Part shown: piece after piece, positions 30,601-40,400 of the stretch
Layout: every line of letters starts with the position of its first letter
How positions within the stretch are numbered: the stretch's first letter is position 1
Source of the DNA: Cyanoderma ruficeps
Lineage: Eukaryota > Chordata > Aves > Passeriformes > Timaliidae
Reading direction: 5' to 3'
Assembly: GCA_008694505.1 (NCBI GenBank)
Contig: VZDJ01000174.1
Coordinates: 7,613,134-7,677,133 of the forward strand
Length of the DNA stretch: 64,000 bases
Program-made: the position numbers and the translations under genes
The notes under the pieces: generated by a model
What the model saw: only the letters and a program-made list of their open reading frames with translations
Databases searched by the model: none
Told to the model about the DNA's origin: nothing

Positions 30601-33600
30601 AACATCCCTTAAGAATGGTTTTGAAAACCAGAGCTTATTTTCCTTTGACCAGCATGCAAAGGCTCATTCCAGCCACCAGCCAACCATGGTCATAGATCCT
30701 TAAAGACACTCACAATCCCACTGACAGAAGTAACTCATTGCACTGTTGACATCTTGTTTCTAAGTTTGGAAACCTCTGTTGTCACCTTGTCAATAAAATT
30801 AGTAACATAGTTCAAGAGTTTAGAAAAGCTGGTAGTTACTGAATGCCAATGCAGATATACCTGACCCACTTCTCACAGTAATGCCAGAGGAGAAGTCACC
30901 CAGGCCCACTGGCCATAGATAAAGGAGAGATGGGGGAATGATTCAGGTTTCAATATGCATGGCAGATTCCCTACTTCTGCTTTAAACTGACACCATAGTC
31001 ACATCCATTGTAGCATTACTCAAGTTACTTGATTTAAAAGCAGAAGAGTCAAAATTGTTGTCAACTGATTATGACACATTCAGCTTCAAAATTAGTCTGT
31101 CATCTCATAAAGAACATCTTTTTCATAAAATCATCTGTTCTACAATTGCAGCTTACAAAATCTGTTTCCTACAAGACAAATCACATCACCTTGTGTCTTA
31201 CTCTGACTGAAAAGTTGCTGCAGCCAAAGCAGCAGCCCAGCTGCTCTGATCACATCACGACTGCAGCTCGCACTTCCAGTTAGTAATCTCCCAAGGTCTT
31301 TTGTTAGAATAGAAATGTGCTAGCTAAAAGTTACCTCAACAACAACAACCCCACAGAAACACCTGCTGTTCTACAACCCTTAAGGCACCGGGGTTCATTT
31401 GGGAGCTCAGTTGCTCAGCCTCGACATTTTGCAATTCCTAATACTGCCCTCATGAGGTTTCCTCGAAAATCATTCCATCAAACGACTTCCCCGGGTGACC
31501 ATGTGCCGCCTTCCCGAAGCTCTACCACACAGTACAAACCCAAACGTTGGAATTAACAAAAGGTTAAATCTTCTCACAGCACCAAACAACCACAGCACTC
31601 TCAGCACTGCTCACAAGTGAGCGCTTGGCACTGGACCCCGCTGTGCATCACACGGCTCTGTCTGCACACAGCTGACTCAAACATCCAAACAACGTGAAGC
31701 TGAGCCCCTGACAACACTCTAGGTAGTTCCCACACCTGGAAATTGTAACATCTAATTTCTTATCAAATGTCCAGAACAAATTGTATAAAAAAAACCCCAC
31801 AACTAAGGCAAACCAGAGCAATGACTGTATCTGTTCTGTTTCCTTTAGATTTTCAAAGAACTCTTTCAATCAGTAGGAGATAAGCAAAACAGCACATACA
31901 AAACAGTTCAAGGAGAAAGGAATAGATAAGATACATCTGCAACAACTTGCAAAAAGCCATGTAACTTTATCTGTAAATGCTGAGCCCAACTTAGCAGGCC
32001 TAGCAGAAAAAAAGGGACACTGTGCTACAGCACAGGAATATCCAAATCTGGCTTTGAACAGTGGATAATGTAACAAAGTTTCATCTTGGATTCCAACAAA
32101 TTCTTATCCTGAACAATATGATGTTGGCAATGCAAAGGAGCAAAGTGCCACCAAGTTCAGCTGCTGCTGGAACGTGCCATCCCACCACCCTCTGCTAAGA
32201 GCAGTATTCTGGTGAGAGAGAAAGAGAGGGGAAGGAAAATGGGTCATTTCCTTTGTTCCTGTCAGGATGCAAGAAGTAAACTGTGAGGAACAGGCAGACT
32301 GGGAGCTTCTTAATAGGGACCAGCACAAAGAAAGCACCAGTGAACATGTACAAAGAGCGTGTCCATATAAGGATATCAAACAACATTTTTAAACAATCAC
32401 TTCAGAGTGACCTTACAACCATCTCAACAAGCAGAACAGCCCTCCTGATTTCTCAAATGAAGCTTCTTTCTTTCCATCAGAGGCTACGGAACTCAGATAA
32501 TTTTTTTTTGGCAGTATTTAATAGCCACAGACAGGAGTAAAGACTTAAACAGGTTTTCCAGTGCTGGAAATGGTCTCAACAACACCAGCATTCTGAACTT
32601 TTCAGAATTAAAGCAGACAGAAACACCAAGATATGTCAGTAAAACAGCAGTATTTGTGGTTTCTCACTAAAAGAACTACAAAACCCAAGGAATAAATGTG
32701 AAATATTGAGTCACATCAATAATAATAGAAAAAAAAAAAGCATGATTCTGCGAATCAGAGTTCTAACAAGTGTGTCCAGCACAGCCTATTCTGGGTGCCA
32801 TGCTTTGTTCCTGGCATGTCCTCACCTCCACTGTGGGAAACTCCCTCCGCTCACTCCCTCTAGATCAACAATCCCAGGTGACTTCATTTTCTTCATTAGA
32901 AATATGAATGCTCTTTCACACACTAAGAATTCTGCTTTATTCTTATTCAGGAAAATGACTGTGTCACTTCCACCAAACACAGAACTTACAGAAACTAAAA
33001 CAACCCAGCTGTGACCTTTTCCAGCTAAGTGTGAGCCACTGCTCTGGCTTGGAACTGATGCTCAGAGCTCATAAGTTCTACAGGTTTCCTTCTGGTATTG
33101 TATTTGAACCAAAGAAACTGTACAGGGATTACTACTGGGAATGTATCAAAATTTGGAACATGCCTGTGACTTTACAGCAACCATGTGCACAGCAAAAAGG
33201 AACAAGGACTGAGCAAGAGTTCAACGGCATGTATGAACACTATACTTAAAAGGTCAAGAAAAAGCAACACACAAACCTAAAGCTCTAACCCTAAATATTT
33301 TATTTAAAGTTCCATTTCAAGTCTAACATATGACTCTAAACAACTTCCTTTCATACTGTTGTTTTCAATGAATACAGTTACTTGAAACGCACAAAGCAGG
33401 CAGTGATACCGTTCTTGTAAATAATCAGTTTTAGGGTTGCTGTTGTTTCTATGCAAGCAGCTTTTGGCAGTATTTTTGCCGAATTACTGTGTCAAAAAGC
33501 ACTGTGAAAAGGACCTATAATTGTGAAAAACAGGGGCTTTTTAAAATCAAAAAGATGAACATACTAGCCACGATCACTCATCAGGAAATAGGCAGCTCTG

Positions 33601-34440
33601 CCTCACACCCACAGAGCTTAAGTATAACAGTGTACAGCCTGCCAACGCACAGCAAACTGGCAAGTTTGTATTTAAATCATTCCCAAGTCATGCTTAAGTC
33701 TCACGATACCATGAAGTCTCTGACCTACACGTGAACAATAATTAAAGACAAAAAAAAAAAAANAAAAAGAAAAAAGAAAAAAGTAAAGCACGGGTTGGGT
33801 CCGTTGCCAGAGCAGGTACAGGTCGCTCTGTGCATCCCCCGCCGCATCCCCGGCTCCCGGCAGCCGCAATCCCATGCCGGCTGCTGCAATTTCCAAAGCA
33901 TCCGAGGAATGCCGAGTGGAGACAGCACTTCCTGCTCCATCCTCTCCTCGCATCTCCGGCTACCCCAGCACCGCGGCCTTGTCCACATCTCAAATTAATC
34001 CTCGCCTTGCTTTAAAAACAAATCAAGGTGGGCGCGAACCGGCCCGACCGCGGCGTCCCGGGGCTCCTGCCCCGAGTGCACTTCTCCCGTCCCCACACAG
34101 CGGCTGCACAAACCCCCCCGAAAGCGGCGGCGGGAGGCAGGGCCGAGGCCGTGCCCGGCACGGGGGAGCCCCTGCAGCGTTGTGGGGGCGGAGGCGCCGC
34201 CGCCGCGGGGGACGCGGCCCCGTCCCGGCGCTCACCTGAGGCCGCGGCCGCTCCCGCCGCCAGGCCGCGATCCGCCGCTCCGCCCCACAGCCCTCCCGCA
34301 TCCCACCAGCCACCTCGGCAGAGCGCCCGCCTACCCCGCGCCACTCTATGGTCCGGGCCCTGCCGGAGGCAGCGGTGAGAGGCGGCTCCGGGAGCAGCGA
34401 GAGGAGGGACAGAGCGTCCCCCGCCCGGCGCGCCGGGTGC
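6603..34440 (-). CDS. SEPTIN2L: SEPT2-type septin gene (septin-2-like GTPase), complete coding region
   Basis: This encodes a filament-forming septin GTPase of the SEPT2 group, which assembles into cortical hetero-oligomers and acts in cytokinesis and as a membrane diffusion barrier. Coding exons on the minus strand are 29355-29381, 28182-28281, 26658-26744, 25931-26054, 21421-21555, 20801-20918, 16130-16231, 15170-15315, 14082-14165, 13102-13159 and 6603-6671. Together they make 1050 nt, or 349 residues (human SEPT2 has 361). Visible motifs are the polybasic helix at residues 28-33, the P-loop GESGLGKS at 43-50, R76-T77 in switch I (the SEPT2-group catalytic Thr), DTPG at 100-103, AKAD at 181-184, the septin unique element at about 237-289, and a short C-terminal coiled coil from about 310. 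The start is fixed by an in-frame TGA three codons upstream of the ATG and by A at -3. The sequence is much closer to SEPT2 than to SEPT5, yet the locus is the SEPTIN5 slot. The symbol is my best guess, and the 5' limit is approximate. Confidence 0.9.
11594..11627. repeat. (TA)n(TG)n(TA)n compound microsatellite
   Basis: Alternating TA, then TG, then TA dinucleotides across 34 bases in septin intron 10. Directly visible. Confidence 0.9.
12138..12168. repeat. short direct and inverted repeat
   Basis: The decamer CCAGGGTTAG occurs at 12138-12147 and 12159-12168. Between them GGTTAGC (12142-12148) and GCTAACC (12154-12160) form a 7-bp inverted repeat. It lies in septin intron 10 and has no known role. 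Confidence 0.7.
13102..13159 (-). CDS. SEPTIN2L: septin coding exon 10 (residues 308-327)
   Basis: The acceptor is caatag and the donor is gtaaga. It encodes an acidic linker and the start of the C-terminal coiled coil ([11 protein letters not shown]). Confidence 0.88.
14082..14165 (-). CDS. SEPTIN2L: septin coding exon 9 (residues 280-307)
   Basis: The acceptor is ttccag and the donor is gtgagt. It encodes [19 protein letters not shown], the end of the septin unique element and the last helix of the GTPase domain. Confidence 0.92.
15170..15315 (-). CDS. SEPTIN2L: septin coding exon 8 (septin unique element, residues 232-279)
   Basis: The acceptor is aactag and the donor is gtgagt. It carries RGRLYPWG and [15 protein letters not shown], the septin unique element that shapes the NC interface between subunits. 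Confidence 0.93.
16130..16231 (-). CDS. SEPTIN2L: septin coding exon 7 (residues 198-231), GC donor
   Basis: The acceptor is tttcag. The exon encodes the acidic [10 protein letters not shown] loop and ends at AAG followed by gcaagt, the usual consensus of a GC-AG intron. No GT donor in this position would keep the family sequence KASIPF across the junction. Confidence 0.9.
16232..20800 (-). other. septin intron 6
   Basis: A 4.6 kb AT-rich intron with no recognised gene or exon. It holds one 9-bp-arm inverted repeat near its donor end (20662-20684). Confidence 0.7.
20662..20684. repeat. inverted repeat, 9-bp arms, 5-base loop
   Basis: ACCTCACAC at 20662-20670 is the exact reverse complement of GTGTGAGGT at 20676-20684. 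It lies about 120 bases inside septin intron 6 from the exon 6 donor. Confidence 0.85.
20801..20918 (-). CDS. SEPTIN2L: septin coding exon 6 (G4 motif, residues 158-197)
   Basis: The acceptor is ttgcag and the donor is gtaggt. It carries the G4 guanine-specificity motif AKAD and then [11 protein letters not shown], which matches SEPT2 and not SEPT5 or SEPT1. Confidence 0.93.
21421..21555 (-). CDS. SEPTIN2L: septin coding exon 5 (residues 113-157)
   Basis: The acceptor is ccacag and the donor is gtaaga. It carries the [14 protein letters not shown] and [15 protein letters not shown] stretches, which are almost invariant in SEPT2-group septins. Confidence 0.93.
21556..25930 (-). other. septin intron 4
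   Basis: A 4.4 kb AT-rich intron with no recognised gene. It holds the perfect 11-bp-arm hairpin at 22139-22164. Confidence 0.7.
22139..22164. repeat. perfect hairpin, 11-bp arms, 4-base loop
   Basis: CTAAGTAGGAA at 22139-22149 and TTCCTACTTAG at 22154-22164 pair perfectly around AAAA. It lies in septin intron 4. Confidence 0.9.
25931..26054 (-). CDS. SEPTIN2L: septin coding exon 4 (switch I to switch II, residues 72-112)
   Basis: The acceptor is ttttag and the donor is gtatgt. It contains ERTVQIEAS, with the Thr needed for GTP hydrolysis in catalytic septins, and VVDTPGYGD, the G3 motif. Confidence 0.92.
26658..26744 (-). CDS. SEPTIN2L: septin coding exon 3 (P-loop, residues 43-71)
   Basis: The acceptor is ttgtag and the donor is gtaaat. 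It carries GESGLGKS, the G1 nucleotide-binding loop, followed by the [14 protein letters not shown] stretch typical of SEPT2. Confidence 0.92.
28182..28281 (-). CDS. SEPTIN2L: septin coding exon 2 (residues 10-42)
   Basis: The acceptor is ctcag and the donor is gtaagt. It encodes the conserved [10 protein letters not shown] segment and the polybasic RKSVKK helix that binds phosphoinositides in this family, and ends with the first base of the P-loop glycine 43. Confidence 0.92.
29355..29406 (-). CDS. SEPTIN2L: septin exon with start codon (coding 29355-29381, residues 1-9)
   Basis: The acceptor (ttccag) lies at 29407 and above. It is followed by 25 nt of 5' UTR, then the ATG at 29381 and nine codons. 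The donor gtaaag at 29354 duplicates the last six coding bases, so two in-frame donors sit 6 nt apart (the other would end the exon at 29361). In-frame TGA at 29388-29390 rules out an N-terminal extension. Confidence 0.82.
29407..34235 (-). other. septin 5' UTR intron
   Basis: A 4.8 kb intron between the inferred CpG-island first exon and the exon with the start codon. Only short chance open frames are present. It ends, in genomic orientation, in an A-rich tract with one undetermined base and the CpG-rich first-exon region. Confidence 0.5.
33750..33782. repeat. A-rich tract containing an undetermined base
   Basis: A run of A with a few G and one N at 33763, next to the septin CpG island. The N probably reflects uncertain homopolymer length in the assembly. 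Confidence 0.9.
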
Positions 34441-34480
34441 GGCCATGGCGGCCCGTGGGCGAGGGCCACCGCCAAACCAT
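33820..34480. promoter_or_regulatory. CpG island, likely septin promoter
   Basis: A dense run of CpG dinucleotides with high GC between AT-rich flanks, overlapping the inferred first exon. There is no obvious TATA box. A CCAAT motif lies at 34615-34619, upstream of the minus-strand start. This fits a TATA-less CpG-island promoter of a widely expressed gene. Confidence 0.65.
34236..34440 (-). other. putative non-coding first exon of the septin gene
   Basis: Minus-strand GC-rich sequence ending at 34236 with a strong donor (CTCAG followed by gtgagc). It pairs with the acceptor at 29407-29408, which is preceded by a T-rich tract. Splicing adds 25 nt of 5' UTR (29382-29406) before the start codon. 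The transcription start is not visible and the upper limit is approximate. An ATG at 34301 opens an upstream ORF (see findings). Confidence 0.55.
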
Positions 34481-37400
34481 GTTCAGAAGTGCCACATCTA
34501 CACTTAATGGTTTGGTTTCTGTTTTCTACCCAAACATCGTTGTGTTTTGGGATTGTTCCACTTACAGCGGGTTTTAGCGATACTCCTCAGTGGAAAACCC
34601 GGCTGGCGTGATAACCAATGGGAAATCGAGCTTAAACTTCGTGCTGTTTGACTGTTACACAGTATGTAACACCAGCCTGGTTGGTCTGCAGATTGTGAAA
34701 AACGAGGTTCACTTTCTATGTAAATTTTAAGAAATAGGTTTAATAGAAAATAAGACAATTAGGAGATAAAAAAAGCACAAAGTACGGCCGGCCGGGTGAC
34801 TTGGCATTCAGCCGAGTCCACCCCGTGCTGTATCAGAGACAGTCTTTAAATACCCTTTCTATTGGATCAGTTTGTTGCATCATCATGTTCTTCCATAACC
34901 TAGTTTCCATCTTCCAGGAACTGTTTTGCATGGCCCCTCCTTGGGTCCGCCTTTTTAGAGCATGTGTGTTTCTTGGCTGTGTCTTCATTATCACCTCCAG
35001 CCTGGGCCTTGGTCCACACTTTCTCCAGATGGTGGATGCTGATAGTTGGTCTATCAATAGCAGAGTCTTCTTTACATGTTTACTGGATGTTGTCCCGACC
35101 AAACAGACAGTTTAAGCATACTATATCAACTACTACCACTATGCTTAGTTTTCTTTACTAATAGCAGAAATAAAAACTTATATCCTCACCACGTTATTAA
35201 TCATATAGCACACATCTCGCAAAAAGCCAACTTTATAATATGCATTTATAACAAGATGCACATTCACACATGAAGCAAATTCCTGTCCCAAACATTGTAC
35301 AAAAGATCCAAGGCTTTACCTTCACTGTTCTCTCCCCTCACAGCTTTCCCTCTGGATCTGTTTCTGTGAGAGCCTTGGTTGCTCTCACCGCTGAAGGGCC
35401 GAGTGGGAGCCTTGCCTGCAAATTCTCTGAGGTGCCAGAGACTCCAGCAGGCAAACCTGGAAGTGTAACCGATACCTACAGTCAGATTACAGAAACAGAT
35501 CGTTTTCTCATATGAAACAGTGTTACATAGCCCAAACTCTAAATGCAACACTGCTGAAACTAAAACACCTCTTAACAGAAGTACTGGAAAGGCTTTTTCC
35601 AATCTTCAGCCACAAGAACTGTGTTCTGGAAAGTTCCTAGACATCTGTCCACACATTTTGAGAGGGCAGCTTGTGTGTGTGACCTAGCAGCGAATCTTTT
35701 GACTTAAAATTCTGAATATCAAGAAACACATTTCTCTTATGTCTATAGTCCCATCCATTAAGCAAACAGGGTTGCAGCTCACAACAGGAAAATGTGGAAG
35801 TGAAACAAATGCTGTTGAAGGCAGACTGGGTTTATTTGCAATTCACATTGTGCTCATATTATCAACTGAGCATTGATGGGATCTGAGTAAGAACAAGATA
35901 AAAGCCAGTGAAAGCACAAGCAAGTTGTATTTCCTAGGACAAAGTGTAATGTTATAACTCAGAGTTCTGATACATACTTCCTTCCTGGAGGAGTTAAAAG
36001 ATGCCATTTCAGTCTTCCTTAGAAATTAAGATTTTATTTTAAATTATTCCATGGATTTCCATATAGGTGTTTTGTACTATCACCAGAGGAACAACTGCGT
36101 CAGTTTTTCTTTCACTAAATTAGAACACTGTGATAGACACAAGGTTTTGCACACATGCACTGCTATTGCAAACAACTGCTTAGTATTTGAAGAAATGATA
36201 AGAAATTGGCACAGACAATGCCGAACTACAGACTGCCATCAACACAGACAGGTGGAAGGTAAGGCTTTCCCATGACTGTCACTCCTTTCCTTTGGCAGGA
36301 TTTAGTGCAAGGGGTGAAAGAGTCCCCAGAAATTTCAAATCCTTCACTCTTGAGGCATACCAATCATTTTCCCAAGACACGGTGAATCAGATCGCTGACC
36401 AATTGTCACACAGAATGTTCAGGGAGGCAACAATCCTTCCAAAGGAGTGCCATTAGGCCAGAAAGTGATGTAAGGGAGGGCACTTGGGGTAAGAGCAGAG
36501 GTCAGTCCCAGCCAGTGCCCTGCCTCTGCCGTGCCCAGGAGCAGATGCTTAGGAAAAGATAAAGGTGCCTGTGTATCCTCCCAGCTTCCGGCAATCTGGA
36601 GCTCAGCAGCTTCCTGAGCCAGAAGTTTTATCTTGATAGTTCTCCCTTCCATGAATTTTTCTTCTTGCTTTTTGAACCCATCCCAACTTCTGGCATTAAA
36701 GAGCATCCTGTGACAATGAGTGACACAGTGTGTTACTCACTTGATGAAAATGTGCTTTTGTTACTTTTGAAACATGTTATGAGACTCGTTATGAAACGGC
36801 GGTTCACAGGAATGTCAGGCAGCAGAACTGGGATGGTTTGGGGTGTGTGACTGAGCAATGCTGCACTGCAGGTACCTACAGCAAAGGCAGCCCCCCAAAC
36901 ACATGCTGCATGTTCATTCCTCTCACCAATATTAGCAGAGGTACAAACAGACAAAGTGCTTGTACTGAAGAGCACTGGTTAAATAGTCTAGAAATGTTCA
37001 TGCTGTGAACAACAGTCTGACTGTGAATCACTCATTCCCAGAATTATTATTTTTGAAAGAGTTTTCTTTCATTTTTTCCTTTGGAAGTTCCAATGCTTTT
37101 TCTTAAAGTTCCTGATACATCAGGGTTTACATTATCAAAAGCACAAAAGTCCTTCCTTGAATTCAAATCTCAACTTTGTGTAGTCACATCTCAGTAAGTG
37201 AGAAATACCTTATACATTCAGCAAAAGACATTGTGTGTGTCTTGTTTCAGTTCTTACCAGAGAAAATGGTGATACTGATTATAATGAAATAAATAAATAC
37301 AGCCATAAACTAAAACCTAAATTGAATTTTAATAGATAAGCCAACTCCACATTCCTTGACATTACTTTCCTTAAGATATGCTGCTTAAAACTGCCTTTTC

Positions 37401-40400
37401 TTTTTCTTTTCAGTTGTGAGATCCCTTTTAAATTGATTTTCTTTCAGGGCAGTCTTTTCTTCATATAGATGAATGTTTGGTTTTGAGCCTAAAATTCTGT
37501 GTGATTGCTGTAATGGCTGCACTATAAAAGCAGTTCATGGAGATACTGACTCACTCCTGTATGACACTGAGCATCTTGAACTCTCCCAATCCTCTCTGGA
37601 GATAAAATTGCCCAAGGGCTGATTAAACAACTTAATCATATACATAAATCCTTTTCATTACCATGAGATTTCAGTTTGTGTTTGATTCAAAGTATTTGTG
37701 TATGCTTTGCCAAGTTACAGTACATGGCTCCAGGTCCAAACCTTTTAGAAATAAATCTGCTGCACACTGTGGGTGATATCCTCTTTTAAAAATTACCAGA
37801 GAAAGAAGTACTTTAAATGTAGCTAGTGGGAATGTCAGTCAGATAAAGTAATTTAGATATTTCCTGGGTTAATTTGTAGGATTTGGGTGTGCTGAAAGAC
37901 AGAAAATTAAGGGTGAAGTTCCCATTAATTTAATCAAAAAACTCTTTTGTGTAGGGCTTTATCTATGGAATCATTTAGGGGGAGAACTATTCTAACATCT
38001 CAAATTTCCTCATTTTTGCAGGCATGCTGCATCAGGAATCAGAGATGTCAGGTCCAGGGAAAGCTGGTCTCACTGATGAGCCCTTCTGAGACCTGCAGCC
38101 CAGAGCTGGAGCCTGGGCAGGGTCCGAACAGGAAGCCACTACGTGTGCACACACCAGGATTTACTGACACGAGCTACTTCACAAGAAAATCTGCAACAGA
38201 TAAGTATTTTCCCTTGCTGCAAAAAACGCCCAAGCCTCGTTTTCAGTGACACACTACAGGAAATGAAGATTATATTTGATTTATAGTAGTCTCAGAGGAA
38301 CAGAAGTGTTTCTTTTGCATTTACAGGCGTATACAAGCCCTCCTTTTCAAGGTGCTACTTATGTCAATGAAGAAGCGATAAGAAAAGCCTACAAATATTC
38401 TCTAGTATAAGAGACATTTGGCATCTTTTCACCAATAACAGCCACTTTCCTCTTTTTGTTTCCTCTTCTTTTAAGAAGAAAATCGGGATTGACCAAACAG
38501 ATGTGTGTTATTCCCAAAAGCAGAACTTGTTTGGGACACGTAGGGGCTGCACTGCTGAGAAGAGGTGTCTCAAACCTCCCACTTCTTCTTAGCAATGCAC
38601 ATTTCTTGAAACACGAGATAAGTGCAGTATATTTCCCATCACTAACCATGAATAGTTTTCAGTAATTTCATGGTCAGGTCTTTATTAATTACTTTCAACA
38701 TCTGCAATGTATATTTAAAACAATGGCATTTGTCCTTGCTGACGCTGCTCTTTACAAACTGACATCTCATGTGATTTCCCAAGAATTACACGGGAAAGAG
38801 ATCTAGCAGGATCCTGGTACGCCACAATCTGTGGAAGGAGGCTAACTCTGGAAGAGGACAAAATTAAACTATAGTTCTCCTGAAGGAAACATGATGTAGA
38901 ATGGACCATTAGGCATGAAACAATGTGTATTTCCTATAGCTTCGCCCCCCATCCTGCCTATCCAAGCTTTCATAGGTTCTCAAGATGTGTCCATAGCATT
39001 AAAGAGAAGTATTTCAGGTGCCATGGCCTAAGCATATATCCAGTGTGATCTTCTGATGAGTGGGATGACCAAACTCATGGACATTACATTCTAAACTTTG
39101 GGAAAGGGCTTTCATTGCCTGTATTAACTGCCCTGGAACACCATTAACACAGGGTTATGGCTGTGCAGTGACACCACAGTGTTCTCTGCAAAGCTAAATC
39201 CAGAAAACAAGCTGCTGAAGGGTTGGGGGCACAGCAGCTCACCAGTGCAGCCCAGCTGGTCCTGAATGGGGTGACGGGAAATGTTCTCAGCAGGGCGTGA
39301 TTTGACAGAGACATGAAGATCAATTCCAACACTGGGAAGTTTTAAGTGCTGCTCCAGAAGTTTGTGTGCAAAGAAATTCAAGAGGGGCCATGTGGAACTT
39401 AGTTTTAATGATGGTTTATCACTATTGTTTTCCTCATTCAGTGAGGAAAGCACCTGTAACTCTGTCTCAGCCTTCCCACTGTGTGTAGCCCTGGCTGCAC
39501 CCAGGCAGAGTGTGTGTAAAGAGCAGAGGCTGATACAGGGCCAGGGCCACTGAGGCTGGAAAGGGATCTACAGCAGCAAATATATGAAGGCTGGAAGCAC
39601 ATTTATAACTTCTTTCAGTGTTTTTCCAGCTGCATATATCCATTTCCTTCCTTTCTTTTACCTGAGTCTAGTCACATCAGCACTGGGAGGGAACAGGGCA
39701 TCCATTTCTCAATCCTGAGGGGCAGCAGCAACACTTGTACTAAAAAAAGTGTTGGATTCCACATCATTAGCACCAGTTACTGAGACCATTACTTGTTCTT
39801 GCAAAATTCTGGTCTGGTTTTCTCTTTACTCAAAAGATGATCTAAGAGAAGAAGTGACAATTTCGAGTTAACCACTTCAGCTTGTTTCCAAAATAAATGA
39901 TCCCGAAATAAATCCAATTATGAAATTGAGCACTTTCATTTTGTAATAACCTGCTCATTTGACAAGAACTCATTTCCTATGTGCCAGTCTTCTGTTGTGT
40001 CACACTGAGGACACGTTGGCACTGCTGACACAACGGAGCCCTATCCTAGTATGGAATTTCTTCTGTTGGGAGAAGAATTGCATTTTAATGGAAAATTCAG
40101 AAAGAAGTAATCTTCACTGAGAAACCTCAGGCTTTCTAAATAAAGAACAGCCTATGCCTAACCCTCTGTGTTTGTAAATCTCCCTGCCTTTATTTCAGCA
40201 CTAATTAGAATACAAAATATGGCACAAAATCTATCCCTAATAGGATTCTTAATTCTTCACCTTTGCTTATGTCTGATCCAAAAGTTATGGTAAGCTGCCT
40301 TGAGATCATTGGGATTTAATTAATCTTTTGCCTCATTCTCCATTTTATACACACAAACAATATGAGGTTTGTGCATAAGATTGATCCCAGATGTCATTTT

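Noticed and set aside
34012..34475. 144- and 150-codon minus-strand open frames in the septin CpG island
   Set aside because: They run through the strong donor at 34235 into the intron and are low-complexity. After splicing they are out of frame with the septin, so I treat their starts only as possible upstream ORFs.
37947..38249. possible plus-strand exon after a T-rich acceptor-like tract
   Set aside because: It has a plausible acceptor but no GT donor at the expected end and no protein similarity.
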